Below, piece by piece: positions 33,175 through 40,748 of a stretch of 64,000 nt of DNA (positions within the stretch are counted from its first letter, which is position 1; every line of letters starts with the position of its first letter). The notes under the pieces are model-generated. The model worked only from the letters and a program-made list of their open reading frames with translations. It made no database searches and was not told the origin of the DNA. The position numbers and the translations under genes were made by a program. The stretch comes from Microbacterium sp. AZCO (GTDB lineage Bacteria; Actinomycetota; Actinomycetes; Actinomycetales; Microbacteriaceae). Location of the stretch: positions 248,001-312,000 of the forward strand of contig NZ_CP154857.1 of assembly GCF_039614715.1 (NCBI RefSeq). Reading direction: 5' to 3'.

Positions 33175-34760
33175 GAGGCATCCTCCGAGTCGACGGCGGC
33201 AGTTCCCTGCGAGGGCTGCGTTGTGCTGGGTGCGCGCTCGCCGGAAACTGCAGCGCTCGTCTCGCGGGCGGCGGCGTAGCGAGCGCGCCACTCGTCGTTC
33301 ATCGGGAAGAGTCCGTCGACGGGATGCCCCGCCGCGACCTGGTCGGCGATCCAGGCGTCCTCCTCCTCCTGCGCGAGGGCCGCGTCGGCGACCTCCTCGG
33401 CGAGTGCCGGCGGAATGACGATGACGCCGTCCGCATCGCCGACGATGACGTCGCCGGGCTGCACGGTCGTGCCGCCGCATCCGATCGTCACATCGTGATC
33501 CCACGGGACGTGCCTGCGCCCGAGGACGGCAGGGTGCGCGCCGTTCGAGAAGACCGGGATGCCGACGGATGCCACGGCCTCGACATCCCGGACCCCTCCG
33601 TCGGTGACGATCCCGGCGGCGCCTCGGGCGTGCGCCCGGATCGCGAGGATGTCGCCGAGCGTGCCCGACCCGGCCTCGCCGCGCGCCTCGATGACGATGA
33701 CCTCGCCCTCGCCGACGGCGTCGAACGCGCGCTTCTGCGCGTTGTAGCCGCCGCCGTGCGACGCGAAGAGGTCTTCGCGGTTTGGGACGAATCGGAGGGT
33801 CTTGGCCGTGCCGACGATCTTCGTGCCGGGCGTGAGCGCCCGGACGCCGTCGATCGTGACGTTGTTCAGGCCGCGCTTGCGCAGCTGCTGCGAGAGGCCC
33901 GCGACGGGCGTGCGCGCGAGCTTCTCCCGCAGCTCGGGAGAGAGGGCGGATGACTCACGTGCCGGGTCGCGGTCGGACTCCGGCGTGGCTGAGAGGCCGG
34001 CGGCCTCGCGAGAGCCCCAGGCCTCGGCGCGCTGCGTGTCGTCGACGGCGGGGAGGGAGCCGACCGCTGCGTCGAAGCCGCCCTCGCCCGCCACGACCGT
34101 CGTGACGAGGCGCCCGGTCGTCGGCCCGCCCGGCACGTCGACCTCGACCTCGACGACGTCGCCCGGCTCCACGACCGACGATCCCGCCGGGGTCCCCGTG
34201 AGGATGACGTCGCCCGGCTCGAGGGTGAAGTGCTGCGAGAGGTCCGCCACGAACTGCGCGAGGGGGAAGATGAGGCCGGCCGTCGAGTCGTGCTGGACGA
34301 GGTCGCCGTTCACCCACGTGCGCAGCCGAAGATCGCCGGGATCGATCGTGCGCGCGTCGATGAGAGCGGGGCCGATGGGTGTGAAGCCGTCGCCGCCCTT
34401 CGACCGGACGTTCGATCCCTTGTCGTTGGCGCGGAGGTCGTAGAGCCCGAAGTCGTCGGCTGCCGTGACCCAGCCCACACGGCTCCAAGCATCCGCCAGC
34501 GAGACCCGGCGCGCCTCGGCGCCGATGACGAGCGCGATCTCGCCCTCGAAGGCGAGCAGCTCGGTGCCGGCAGGGCGCTCGACGGTGCTGCCGGATGCCG
34601 CGACGGAGCTCGCCGGCTTGAAGAAGTAGGACGGATCGGCGGGGCGGCGCCCGCGCTGCTCGGCCCGCGAGGCGTAGCTGAGGTGCACCGCGATGATCTT
34701 GCCGGGACGGCCGGGAAGGCCCGAGAACCGGGGGTCCGAGGCATCCGTCTGATAGGTCAT
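33171..34760 (-). CDS. FAH-family / RraA-family fusion protein (HpaG-like)
   Basis: 529-aa two-domain enzyme. Residues about 20-235 form a fumarylacetoacetase-family domain with metal ligands in AFEGEIALVIG (E72, E74) and TAADDFGLYDLR, plus KGGDGFTPIGP and ILTGTPAGSS. A polar linker (about 236-275) leads to an RraA/HMG-aldolase-like domain (about 276-460) with EARGEAGSGTLGD, GAAGIVTDGGVRD and GDVIVGDADGVIVIP. In enteric bacteria HpaG is a tandem of two FAH domains giving decarboxylase and isomerase; here the second half is replaced by an RraA-type domain, a family with known 2-oxo-acid decarboxylase/aldolase members. First gene of the hpa operon. The tail past about residue 480 is low-complexity and overlaps a palindromic repeat. 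Confidence 0.88.
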   Translation of the reverse strand: MTYQTDASDPRFSGLPGRPGKIIAVHLSYASRAEQRGRRPADPSYFFKPASSVAASGSTVERPAGTELLAFEGEIALVIGAEARRVSLADAWSRVGWVTAADDFGLYDLRANDKGSNVRSKGGDGFTPIGPALIDARTIDPGDLRLRTWVNGDLVQHDSTAGLIFPLAQFVADLSQHFTLEPGDVILTGTPAGSSVVEPGDVVEVEVDVPGGPTTGRLVTTVVAGEGGFDAAVGSLPAVDDTQRAEAWGSREAAGLSATPESDRDPARESSALSPELREKLARTPVAGLSQQLRKRGLNNVTIDGVRALTPGTKIVGTAKTLRFVPNREDLFASHGGGYNAQKRAFDAVGEGEVIVIEARGEAGSGTLGDILAIRAHARGAAGIVTDGGVRDVEAVASVGIPVFSNGAHPAVLGRRHVPWDHDVTIGCGGTTVQPGDVIVGDADGVIVIPPALAEEVADAALAQEEEDAWIADQVAAGHPVDGLFPMNDEWRARYAAARETSAAVSGERAPSTTQPSQGTAAVDSEDAS

Positions 34761-34790
34761 GAGCTCCCTCGCTCTTGCGTCGTATTTGAA

Positions 34791-34813
34791 ATCGTATATC
34801 ATCGGTATGCGAT
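34791..34813. promoter_or_regulatory. Candidate GntR operator in the hpa divergent promoter
   Basis: ATCGTATA at 34791-34798 and TATGCGAT at 34806-34813 form an imperfect dyad (7 of 8) around a 7-base spacer. It lies centrally between the FAH-RraA start (34760) and the MHS transporter start (34876), so one bound dimer could control both operons. AT-rich dyads of this form are typical for FCD-type GntR regulators. Confidence 0.6.
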
Positions 34814-34875
34814 CGAGCAACAGCGCCGATCACTTCCGGACAATGACGCCGAGAACAGACGAGGGAGTCATCGAA

Positions 34876-36267
34876 ATGAGCACACAGGATCAGAGATCCG
34901 CTCCGCAAGCGTTCACCCCGACCGGGACGATCGCCACCGCGGCAGACCGACGCAGAGTCGTCTTCGCGACCGTCGTCGGAACCACCGTCGAGTGGTACGA
35001 CTTCTTCATCTACGCCACGGCCGTAGGCCTCGTGTTCGGGCAGCTGTTCTTCGCGCCGCTCGGCGCGAACAGCGTCCTCATCGCCTTCGCGACCGTCGGC
35101 ATCAGCTTCCTCTTCCGTCCGCTGGGTGCCTTCCTCGCCGGGCATTTCGGCGACAAGTACGGCCGCAAGGTCGTGCTGATGTGGACCCTCGTGCTCATGG
35201 GCGTGTCGACGGCGCTCATCGGCCTCCTGCCCACGTACGAGGCGATCGGCGTCGCCGCTCCGATCCTCCTCGTGCTGCTGCGCATCCTGCAGGGCCTGTC
35301 TGCGGGCGGCGAGTGGGGCGGCGCGGTGCTCATGGCCGTCGAGCACGCCCCGAAGAAGCGCCGTGGGGCCTTCGGCGCCTCGCCGCAGATCGGCGTGCCG
35401 CTCGGTCTGCTCCTGGCGTCGGGCGTCATGGCCCTCATGGCGATGATCGCCCCCGGCGACGCCTTCCTCGCGTGGGGCTGGCGCGTGCCGTTCCTCTTCA
35501 GCGTCGTCCTGATCCTCGTCGGCTGGTACATCCGCCGTCGCGTGGAGGAGAGCCCCGTCTTCGTCGAGCTCGCCGAGCGCAAGGAGAAGGCGCGCACGCC
35601 CATCGCGCAGCTCTTCCGCAAGCACGCGCTGCTCGTGCTCATCGCCGCGCTCGTGTTCGCGGGCAACAACGCCGTCGGCTACATGACGACGGGCGGCTAC
35701 ATCCAGAACTACTCGACGAACCCCGAGGGACCGCTCGCGCTCGACCGCACCCCGGTGCTGTGGGCCGTCGCCGCATCGGCCGTGACGTGGCTGCTCTCGA
35801 CCTTCGCGGCCGGCCTCCTCTCGGACCGGCTCGGCCGCCGCACGACCTACATCATCGGCTGGATCCTGCAGCTCGTCGGTGTCTTCGCCCTCTTCCCCCT
35901 CGTCAACACGGGCAACATCTGGCTGCTGTTCCTCGGACTCGCGATCCTGACGGTGGGCCTCGGCTTCACCTACGGCCCTCAGGCGGCGCTCTACTCGGAG
36001 CTGTTCCCGGCATCCATCCGCTTCTCGGGCGTCTCGATCTCGTACGCCATCGGCGCGATCCTCGGCGGCGCATTCGCCCCGACGATCGCGACGGCGCTCG
36101 TGCAGGCGACGGGATCGACGATGTCGGTCACGTGGTACCTCGCCGGCATGACCCTCATCGGCCTGGTCGCGACGCTGCTGCTGCGCGACCGCACGGGCAT
36201 CCCGCTCGGGCCGGATCACGAGGCCGAGCAGGCTGCGAGCCCCATCTACGGCCTGTCCAAGGCGTGA
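34876..36267 (+). CDS. MHS-family MFS transporter (aromatic/organic acid:H+ symporter)
   Basis: 463-aa major-facilitator protein with twelve predicted helices, of the metabolite:H+ symporter (MHS) family, like ShiA and PcaT-type carriers. Hallmarks are VVGTTVEWYDFFIYATA near residues 35-51, the loop GHFGDKYGRKVVL, GLSAGGEWGGAVLMAVEHAP, RRVEESPVF, and the second-half loop LLSDRLGRRTTYI. Its ATG at 34876 begins the usual short cytosolic N-terminus. It is divergent from the hpa genes and overlaps the following FAD-linked oxidase. Likely imports a phenylacetate-type or hydroxyacid substrate (inference). Confidence 0.93.
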   Translation: MSTQDQRSAPQAFTPTGTIATAADRRRVVFATVVGTTVEWYDFFIYATAVGLVFGQLFFAPLGANSVLIAFATVGISFLFRPLGAFLAGHFGDKYGRKVVLMWTLVLMGVSTALIGLLPTYEAIGVAAPILLVLLRILQGLSAGGEWGGAVLMAVEHAPKKRRGAFGASPQIGVPLGLLLASGVMALMAMIAPGDAFLAWGWRVPFLFSVVLILVGWYIRRRVEESPVFVELAERKEKARTPIAQLFRKHALLVLIAALVFAGNNAVGYMTTGGYIQNYSTNPEGPLALDRTPVLWAVAASAVTWLLSTFAAGLLSDRLGRRTTYIIGWILQLVGVFALFPLVNTGNIWLLFLGLAILTVGLGFTYGPQAALYSELFPASIRFSGVSISYAIGAILGGAFAPTIATALVQATGSTMSVTWYLAGMTLIGLVATLLLRDRTGIPLGPDHEAEQAASPIYGLSKA

Positions 36268-37676
36268 GCGCCGACGCTATGGCGTCCGCCCTGCCCTCGG
36301 AAGCCGTGCGCGCCCTGCGCGAGGCGCTTCCGGGCCGGGTGGACGCCGGCCGCGATTCCCGTGCCGCGCACTCGACCGATCGGTCGGGCACGCGCGGCGC
36401 GGGGATCGCCGAGCTCGTCGTGCACCCGCGCGACACCGCCGACGTCCAGGAGATCTGCCGCATCGCCTCGCGGTTCGGCATCCCCCTGGTGCCGAGAGGA
36501 GCGGGTACCGGGCTCGCGGGTGGCGCCGTGGCCGGGAGCGGCCAGATCGTGGTCGCCACCGACCGCATGACGTCGATCCTCGAGATCTCCGTCGACAACC
36601 AGCTCGCCGTGGTGCAGCCGGGTGTCCTCAACGGCGATCTCAATGCCGTCCTGGCGACGCACGGACTCTGGTGGCCGCCCGATCCGGCGTCGAAGGCGAT
36701 CTCGACCGTGGGCGGGAACATCGCCATGAACGCCGGCGGCCTCCTGTGCGCGAAGTACGGGGTGACGCGCGAGACCGTCCTCGCCCTCACCGTCGTGCTC
36801 GCCGACGGGGAGGCGATCCAGGTGGGCCACAGGACGGTCAAAGGGGTCTCGGGGCTCGACCTCTGCGGGCTCTTCGTCGGCTCGGAGGGCACACTCGGCA
36901 TCATCACGGAGTGCACGCTCAAAGTGCGCCCGATGGTGAACGGCGTCGTGCCGACGATCGGCGCGTACTTCGCGGACGCGTCCGCGGCCGCGCGGGCATC
37001 CGCCGCCGTGACCGCGTCGGGCGAGCGTCCCGCGATCATGGAGCTGATGGATGCCGCCCTCCTCGAGGCCGTGAGCGACTACACCGGCGAAGATCTCGCA
37101 TCGGCCGGCTCTGCGTACCTTCTCGTCCAGACCGACGGACCGCAGGCGGTCGCCGAGGCCGAGCGCATCGCGGCGATCCTGCGCGATGCGGGTGCGCGAT
37201 CGCTCGACGTGACCGATGACCCGGAGGCCGCGGCATCCCTCGTCGATGTCCGGCGCTCCGGATTCCTCGCTGTCGAGGCGCGCGGCACGATCCTCGTGGA
37301 GGACGTCGCGGTGCCGCGCGACAGGATCGCCGACATGTACGACCGCATCGAGGAGGTCGCCGCGCGTTACAGCGTGTTCATCGCGACGCCCTGTCACGCC
37401 GGCGACGGCAACCTCCACCCGACCTTCGTGCTCGATCACGGGCTCGAGGAGGTGCCCGATGACGTGTGGGATGCGGCCGGTGAGATCTTCGCCGCGGCGC
37501 TCGAGCTGGGCGGGACGCTCAGCGGCGAGCACGGCATCGGCCTGCTGAAGCGCCGCTGGCTCGGCGACGAGCTGGGCCCGCGGCAGCTCGACCTGCAGCG
37601 GCGGGTCAAGGAGGTCTTCGACCCCGACGGCATCATGAACCCCGGCAAGGTCTTCCCGGCGGCCCAGCCGGCGTGA
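36264..37676 (+). CDS. FAD-linked D-2-hydroxyacid dehydrogenase (GlcD type)
   Basis: 470-aa VAO-family flavoprotein, closely resembling the 3612-5003 enzyme along its full length. FAD-binding stretches are VPRGAGTGLAGGAVAG near residues 77-92, STVGGNIAMNAGGLL and GHRTVKGVSGLDLCG; the substrate domain has ATPCHAGDGNLHPTFV, GEHGIGLLKRRW and FDPDGIMNPGKVFP. The GTG at 36264 overlaps the transporter stop (GTGA), so the two are coupled; an ATG at 36279 is the alternative. Coupling to an importer divergent from hpa genes suggests that it oxidises an imported aromatic D-2-hydroxy acid; that is inference. Confidence 0.92.
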   Translation: MSADAMASALPSEAVRALREALPGRVDAGRDSRAAHSTDRSGTRGAGIAELVVHPRDTADVQEICRIASRFGIPLVPRGAGTGLAGGAVAGSGQIVVATDRMTSILEISVDNQLAVVQPGVLNGDLNAVLATHGLWWPPDPASKAISTVGGNIAMNAGGLLCAKYGVTRETVLALTVVLADGEAIQVGHRTVKGVSGLDLCGLFVGSEGTLGIITECTLKVRPMVNGVVPTIGAYFADASAAARASAAVTASGERPAIMELMDAALLEAVSDYTGEDLASAGSAYLLVQTDGPQAVAEAERIAAILRDAGARSLDVTDDPEAAASLVDVRRSGFLAVEARGTILVEDVAVPRDRIADMYDRIEEVAARYSVFIATPCHAGDGNLHPTFVLDHGLEEVPDDVWDAAGEIFAAALELGGTLSGEHGIGLLKRRWLGDELGPRQLDLQRRVKEVFDPDGIMNPGKVFPAAQPA

Positions 37677-37708
37677 CGAGCGCGGAGGCCCTGTCTCCCG
37701 GCCGCTGA

Positions 37709-37731
37709 CCCGGCCCGCCCGGGTGGCCGGG
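37709..37731 (+). terminator. GC-rich hairpin between convergent genes
   Basis: CCCGGCC at 37709-37715 pairs with GGCCGGG at 37725-37731 around a 9-base loop, between the FAD-linked dehydrogenase stop and the TPP enzyme stop. It can act for both strands. Confidence 0.55.
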
Positions 37732-37762
37732 CCGGGGTGGGGCCCGGGCCGGGGCCGGGGCC

Positions 37763-39415
37763 TCAGGAGTTCACGCGGATGATCTCCCGCTGGTACGGCG
37801 CGATGACCGATGTCGACACGCGGCAGTCGAGCAGGAGGAAGGGGCGGGATGCCGCATCCACCGCCGCCCACGACTCGAGCCGCTCGAGATCGTCGAGCGA
37901 GCGCACGACGACGCCCTCGGCGCCGACGGCTCGGGCGAGGCCCGCGAAGTCGACCTCGGGGATGAGCATCGGCTCCTCGGCGACGCCCTTCAGGCCGTAG
38001 AGGTTGACCTCCGCGCCGTAGGCGCCGTCGTTCCAGACCACGCAGAGCCCGCGACCGGCCGCGACCCGCACGGCCGACTCGAGGTCGGCGAGCGCCATGA
38101 GTCCGCCTCCGTCGCCCGTCGTGAGCACGACGGTCGAGGTGGGCTTGGCGAGCGCCGCGCCGGGAACCGAGGGGAACCCGAGCCCGATCGACTGGTAGGC
38201 CGTGCCGATCATGACCATGCGGTCGGGGGAGGCGACAGGCCAGTACATGTTGGCCCAGCCGATGAAGTGCCCGCCGTCCGAGACGACCACGCGGTCCTCG
38301 GGCAGCAGCTCACCGATGCGGGCCGCGAGCGATCGGGGATCGAGCCGCCCGTCGGGGGCGAGGTCGTCGCCGGCCTCGTACGCGCGCAGGCCGTCGAAGG
38401 AGACGGCCTCGCGCCAGCCCGACGACGTCGGGCCGAGCGCGCGAAGCTCGTCGAGCAGCGCCTCGGCCACGACCCGCGCGTCGCCGCGGATGTACCCGCC
38501 GACGTGCGGGTGGGTCGCGGCGGGCGCGACGTCGACCTGCACGACGCGCGTGCACGGTGAGAACAGCTCTCCGAAGCGCATCGTGAACTGGTTGAGGGAT
38601 GCCCCGAACACGACCGCGACGTCGGCGTCGCGCACGAGCGCCATGGCGCCGTCGGCGCCGAACCCGCCCGCGACGCCGAGGTCGAACTCGCCGCGCGGGA
38701 AGATGCCCCGGCCGAGCGCGGTCGAGGCGGTCACGGCGCCGGTCGCGTCGGCGAGCGCGCCGAGCGCGTCGCCCGCCCCTGCCACGTACGCGCCCCGGCC
38801 GGCGAGGAGGAACGGGCGCTCGGCGCCGGCGAGCGCCGCCGCGAGCTCGCGCACGGCGGCGGCCGCGAACGGTCCCGCCGGAGCCAGGGGAGCCGGCACA
38901 GCCGGCGCGGGCGCCTCGGGCACGGGTCCGGCCTCGCGTGTCGCGACGTCGTAGGGGATCGCGAGCACCGTCGGCACACGATAGGTCAGGGCGTGCTCGA
39001 TCGCGATGACGGTGGTCGCAGCCGCATCCGTCCGTCCCACGGTGTAGGTGCGCGCGCCGACGGCCGACGCGAGGGCGATCTGATCGACGTCCCACGGCCG
39101 CGGGCCCGACGTCGGCTCGTCGCCGACGACGAGCACGAGCGGCACGTGCGCCTGCACGGCCTCGGCCAGTGCCGTGAGGGTGTTCGTGAAGCCGGCGCCG
39201 TAGGTCGCGGTCGCGGCGGCGAGCCCACCGCCCGCGCGGTAGTGGGCGTCGGCCGCGACGACCGCCCCGGCCTCGTGGCGGACAGCGGTGTAGGTGGCGG
39301 AGGTCTGACGTTCGAGCGCGTCGAGGAACCAGGCGTTGCCGTTGCCCATCACGCCGAAGACGTGGTCGATGTGGCGGGCGAGGGTGACGGCGACGTGCGC
39401 AGAGACGGTGGGCAT
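37763..39415 (-). CDS. Thiamine-pyrophosphate enzyme (2-oxo-acid decarboxylase/acetolactate-synthase-like)
   Basis: 550-aa three-domain TPP enzyme. The N-terminal pyrimidine domain has the TPP-activating glutamate in VRHEAGAVVAADA near residue 49; a central Rossmann-like domain follows; the C-terminal diphosphate domain has GDGGGLMALADLESAV near residue 440 and the paired WNDGAYGAE (the GDG to N motif). Acetolactate synthase, benzoylformate or phenylpyruvate/indolepyruvate decarboxylases share this build and sequence alone does not choose. Position next to an aromatic cluster and a D-2-hydroxyacid dehydrogenase suggests an aryl-2-oxo-acid decarboxylase. Start at 39415 gives the expected N-terminus. 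Confidence 0.85.
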   Translation of the reverse strand: MPTVSAHVAVTLARHIDHVFGVMGNGNAWFLDALERQTSATYTAVRHEAGAVVAADAHYRAGGGLAAATATYGAGFTNTLTALAEAVQAHVPLVLVVGDEPTSGPRPWDVDQIALASAVGARTYTVGRTDAAATTVIAIEHALTYRVPTVLAIPYDVATREAGPVPEAPAPAVPAPLAPAGPFAAAAVRELAAALAGAERPFLLAGRGAYVAGAGDALGALADATGAVTASTALGRGIFPRGEFDLGVAGGFGADGAMALVRDADVAVVFGASLNQFTMRFGELFSPCTRVVQVDVAPAATHPHVGGYIRGDARVVAEALLDELRALGPTSSGWREAVSFDGLRAYEAGDDLAPDGRLDPRSLAARIGELLPEDRVVVSDGGHFIGWANMYWPVASPDRMVMIGTAYQSIGLGFPSVPGAALAKPTSTVVLTTGDGGGLMALADLESAVRVAAGRGLCVVWNDGAYGAEVNLYGLKGVAEEPMLIPEVDFAGLARAVGAEGVVVRSLDDLERLESWAAVDAASRPFLLLDCRVSTSVIAPYQREIIRVNS

Positions 39416-39555
39416 GGGGGACTCCCGGAGACAGAGAACGGATTCAAGGCCGTGTGTGTCTCGCGCGTCCGCGCTGCGTGCCCATTTTTCGAGCACCGGC
39501 GGGATCGTCCCCGCCGGACACCTCGAGTATAGAGGCGTCATGGGAGGATCGGACG

Positions 39556-39855
39556 ATGAGGACGATCCAGCTGCGCCGGTACACGCTCGTCGAGGGGGAG
39601 TACGACGCCTTCCTCGCCTGGTGGGACGAGTGGATGCCGCGCGTGCGCCCCGCCGCGGGATTCGCGATCGAGTTCGCCTACGGCGTCCGCGAGACGAACG
39701 AGTTCGTGTGGGCTGTCAGCGCCGAGGGCGACCAGGAGGCCTTCGTGGCGCTCGAGCAGACGTACCTCGCCTCGCCCGAGCGGGCCGAGGCGTTCGCGGG
39801 CGTGCCGCAGCGCGTCGCCGAGTACAACATCCGCTTCGCCGACGACGTCCGCTGA
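39556..39855 (+). CDS. NIPSNAP-like small protein
   Basis: 99-aa protein of dimeric alpha-beta barrel type, resembling NIPSNAP proteins: MRTIQLRRYTLVEGEYDAF at the start, WWDEWMPRV, and VWAVSAEGDQEAF in the middle. Such small proteins often accompany aromatic or polyketide enzymes as accessory monooxygenase-like or lyase folds. The ATG at 39556 follows a GGAGG sequence 14 to 10 bases before it. It is divergent from the TPP enzyme and convergent with iclR; a dispersed repeat copy follows its stop. Confidence 0.75.
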   Translation: MRTIQLRRYTLVEGEYDAFLAWWDEWMPRVRPAAGFAIEFAYGVRETNEFVWAVSAEGDQEAFVALEQTYLASPERAEAFAGVPQRVAEYNIRFADDVR

Positions 39856-39856
39856 C

Positions 39857-39890
39857 GTTCGACCCCTCGACAGGCTCGGGGACCGGGGGG
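39857..39890. repeat. Dispersed palindromic repeat copy
   Basis: ACCCCTCGACAGGCTCGGGGACC (about 39861-39883) matches the repeat family seen at 18512, 30781, 30901, 33143 and 41291. It fills the 42-base gap between the NIPSNAP-like gene and iclR. Confidence 0.75.
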
Positions 39891-39897
39891 CGACGCG

Positions 39898-40605
39898 TCA
39901 GCCGCCGAGGGCCGAGGTGATGGCCCGCGCGACGCGCGTCAGGCGCTCGGCGATCTCGGCGTCCGGGTGCGGATCGGACAGGTAGACCACCGCGACCGCG
40001 GCGCGCTCGCCGCGCGGGAGGCGCAGCGGCACGGCGATCGAACGCAGCCCGGGGATCACCTCATCGTGGCTCGTGGCCCAGCCCCGCTCGCGCGCGGCGC
40101 GCACGTCGGCGCGGTGCGCGGCATCCATCGCCTCCGGCCACGCGGATTCCGCGGACATCGTCAGGATCGCCTTTCCGGGCGCGCCGACGGTCACGGGATG
40201 CCGCGTGCCCGGACGCTGGGCGACCGACGCCACGCCGTGCCGCGGCTCGACGCTCGCGAGCGTGACGCATTCGTCGCGGTCGAGCAGCGACAGAAAGCAC
40301 GTCATGCCGAGCTCGTTCGCCGCGGCGGTCAGCTCGGGGAGCGCCTCGGCCTGCAGGTCGTGCGCGACCCCCGCGGCGAGCGCCGCCATGCGGGCTCCGA
40401 GGGCGAGCCGTCCGTTGCCGTCGCGCACGACGAGGCCGTGGTCTTCGAGGGTCCGCAGCAGGCGGTACGCGATCGACCGGTGCACCTCCAGGCGTCCGGC
40501 GAGCTCATCGATCGAGAGCGCGTCGCGCGCGTCGGCAAGGATCTCGAGGATCCGGATGCCTCGGCTCAGCGTCTGCGACGCGGGACCTTTCGCGTCGTCG
40601 GGCAT
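39898..40605 (-). CDS. IclR-family regulator
   Basis: 235-aa regulator: N-terminal winged helix (about residues 10-65, TLSRGIRILEILADA, SIDELAGRLEVHRSIAYRLLRTLEDHG split across the two helices) and a C-terminal IclR ligand domain with VGAPGKAIL and VAVPLRLPRGERAAVAVVYLSDP. It is divergent from the flavin hydroxylase gene, and a clear palindromic site lies between them. Members in this setting usually respond to an aromatic acid; activator versus repressor is not evident. Confidence 0.92.
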   Translation of the reverse strand: MPDDAKGPASQTLSRGIRILEILADARDALSIDELAGRLEVHRSIAYRLLRTLEDHGLVVRDGNGRLALGARMAALAAGVAHDLQAEALPELTAAANELGMTCFLSLLDRDECVTLASVEPRHGVASVAQRPGTRHPVTVGAPGKAILTMSAESAWPEAMDAAHRADVRAARERGWATSHDEVIPGLRSIAVPLRLPRGERAAVAVVYLSDPHPDAEIAERLTRVARAITSALGG

Positions 40606-40645
40606 GCGGCATCCTTCCCCCCGCTCTTGTCAGGACAGAGCAGGG

Positions 40646-40655
40646 TCGTATACGA
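40646..40655. promoter_or_regulatory. TCGTATACGA perfect 10-bp palindrome
   Basis: This perfect dyad lies 4 bases before the IclR-type site. It shares the half-site TCGTATA with the candidate GntR operator at 34791-34813, so the hpa GntR protein might also act here. Confidence 0.4.
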
Positions 40656-40658
40656 TCT

Positions 40659-40693
40659 GTTCAATAGTAGAACGGTCCGTTCCAATATAGAAC
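40659..40693. promoter_or_regulatory. Candidate IclR operator
   Basis: Two 15-base elements, GTTCAATAGTAGAAC (40659-40673) and GTTCCAATATAGAAC (40679-40693), are each GTTC-N7-GAAC dyads, and the pair is itself nearly palindromic about GAACGGTCCGTTC. It lies in the 143-base gap between iclR and the hydroxylase gene; two IclR dimers could bind side by side. Confidence 0.75.
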
Positions 40694-40748
40694 ATGACGA
40701 TCGTGACGCACGACCTCGACGGAGATGTCAGAGGAAGGATCGACGAAG

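Noticed and set aside
34230..36263. Very long plus-strand reading frame upstream of the FAD dehydrogenase
   Set aside because: It runs antisense or out of frame through the FAH-RraA and transporter genes and is Arg/Gly noise, as expected in high-GC DNA.
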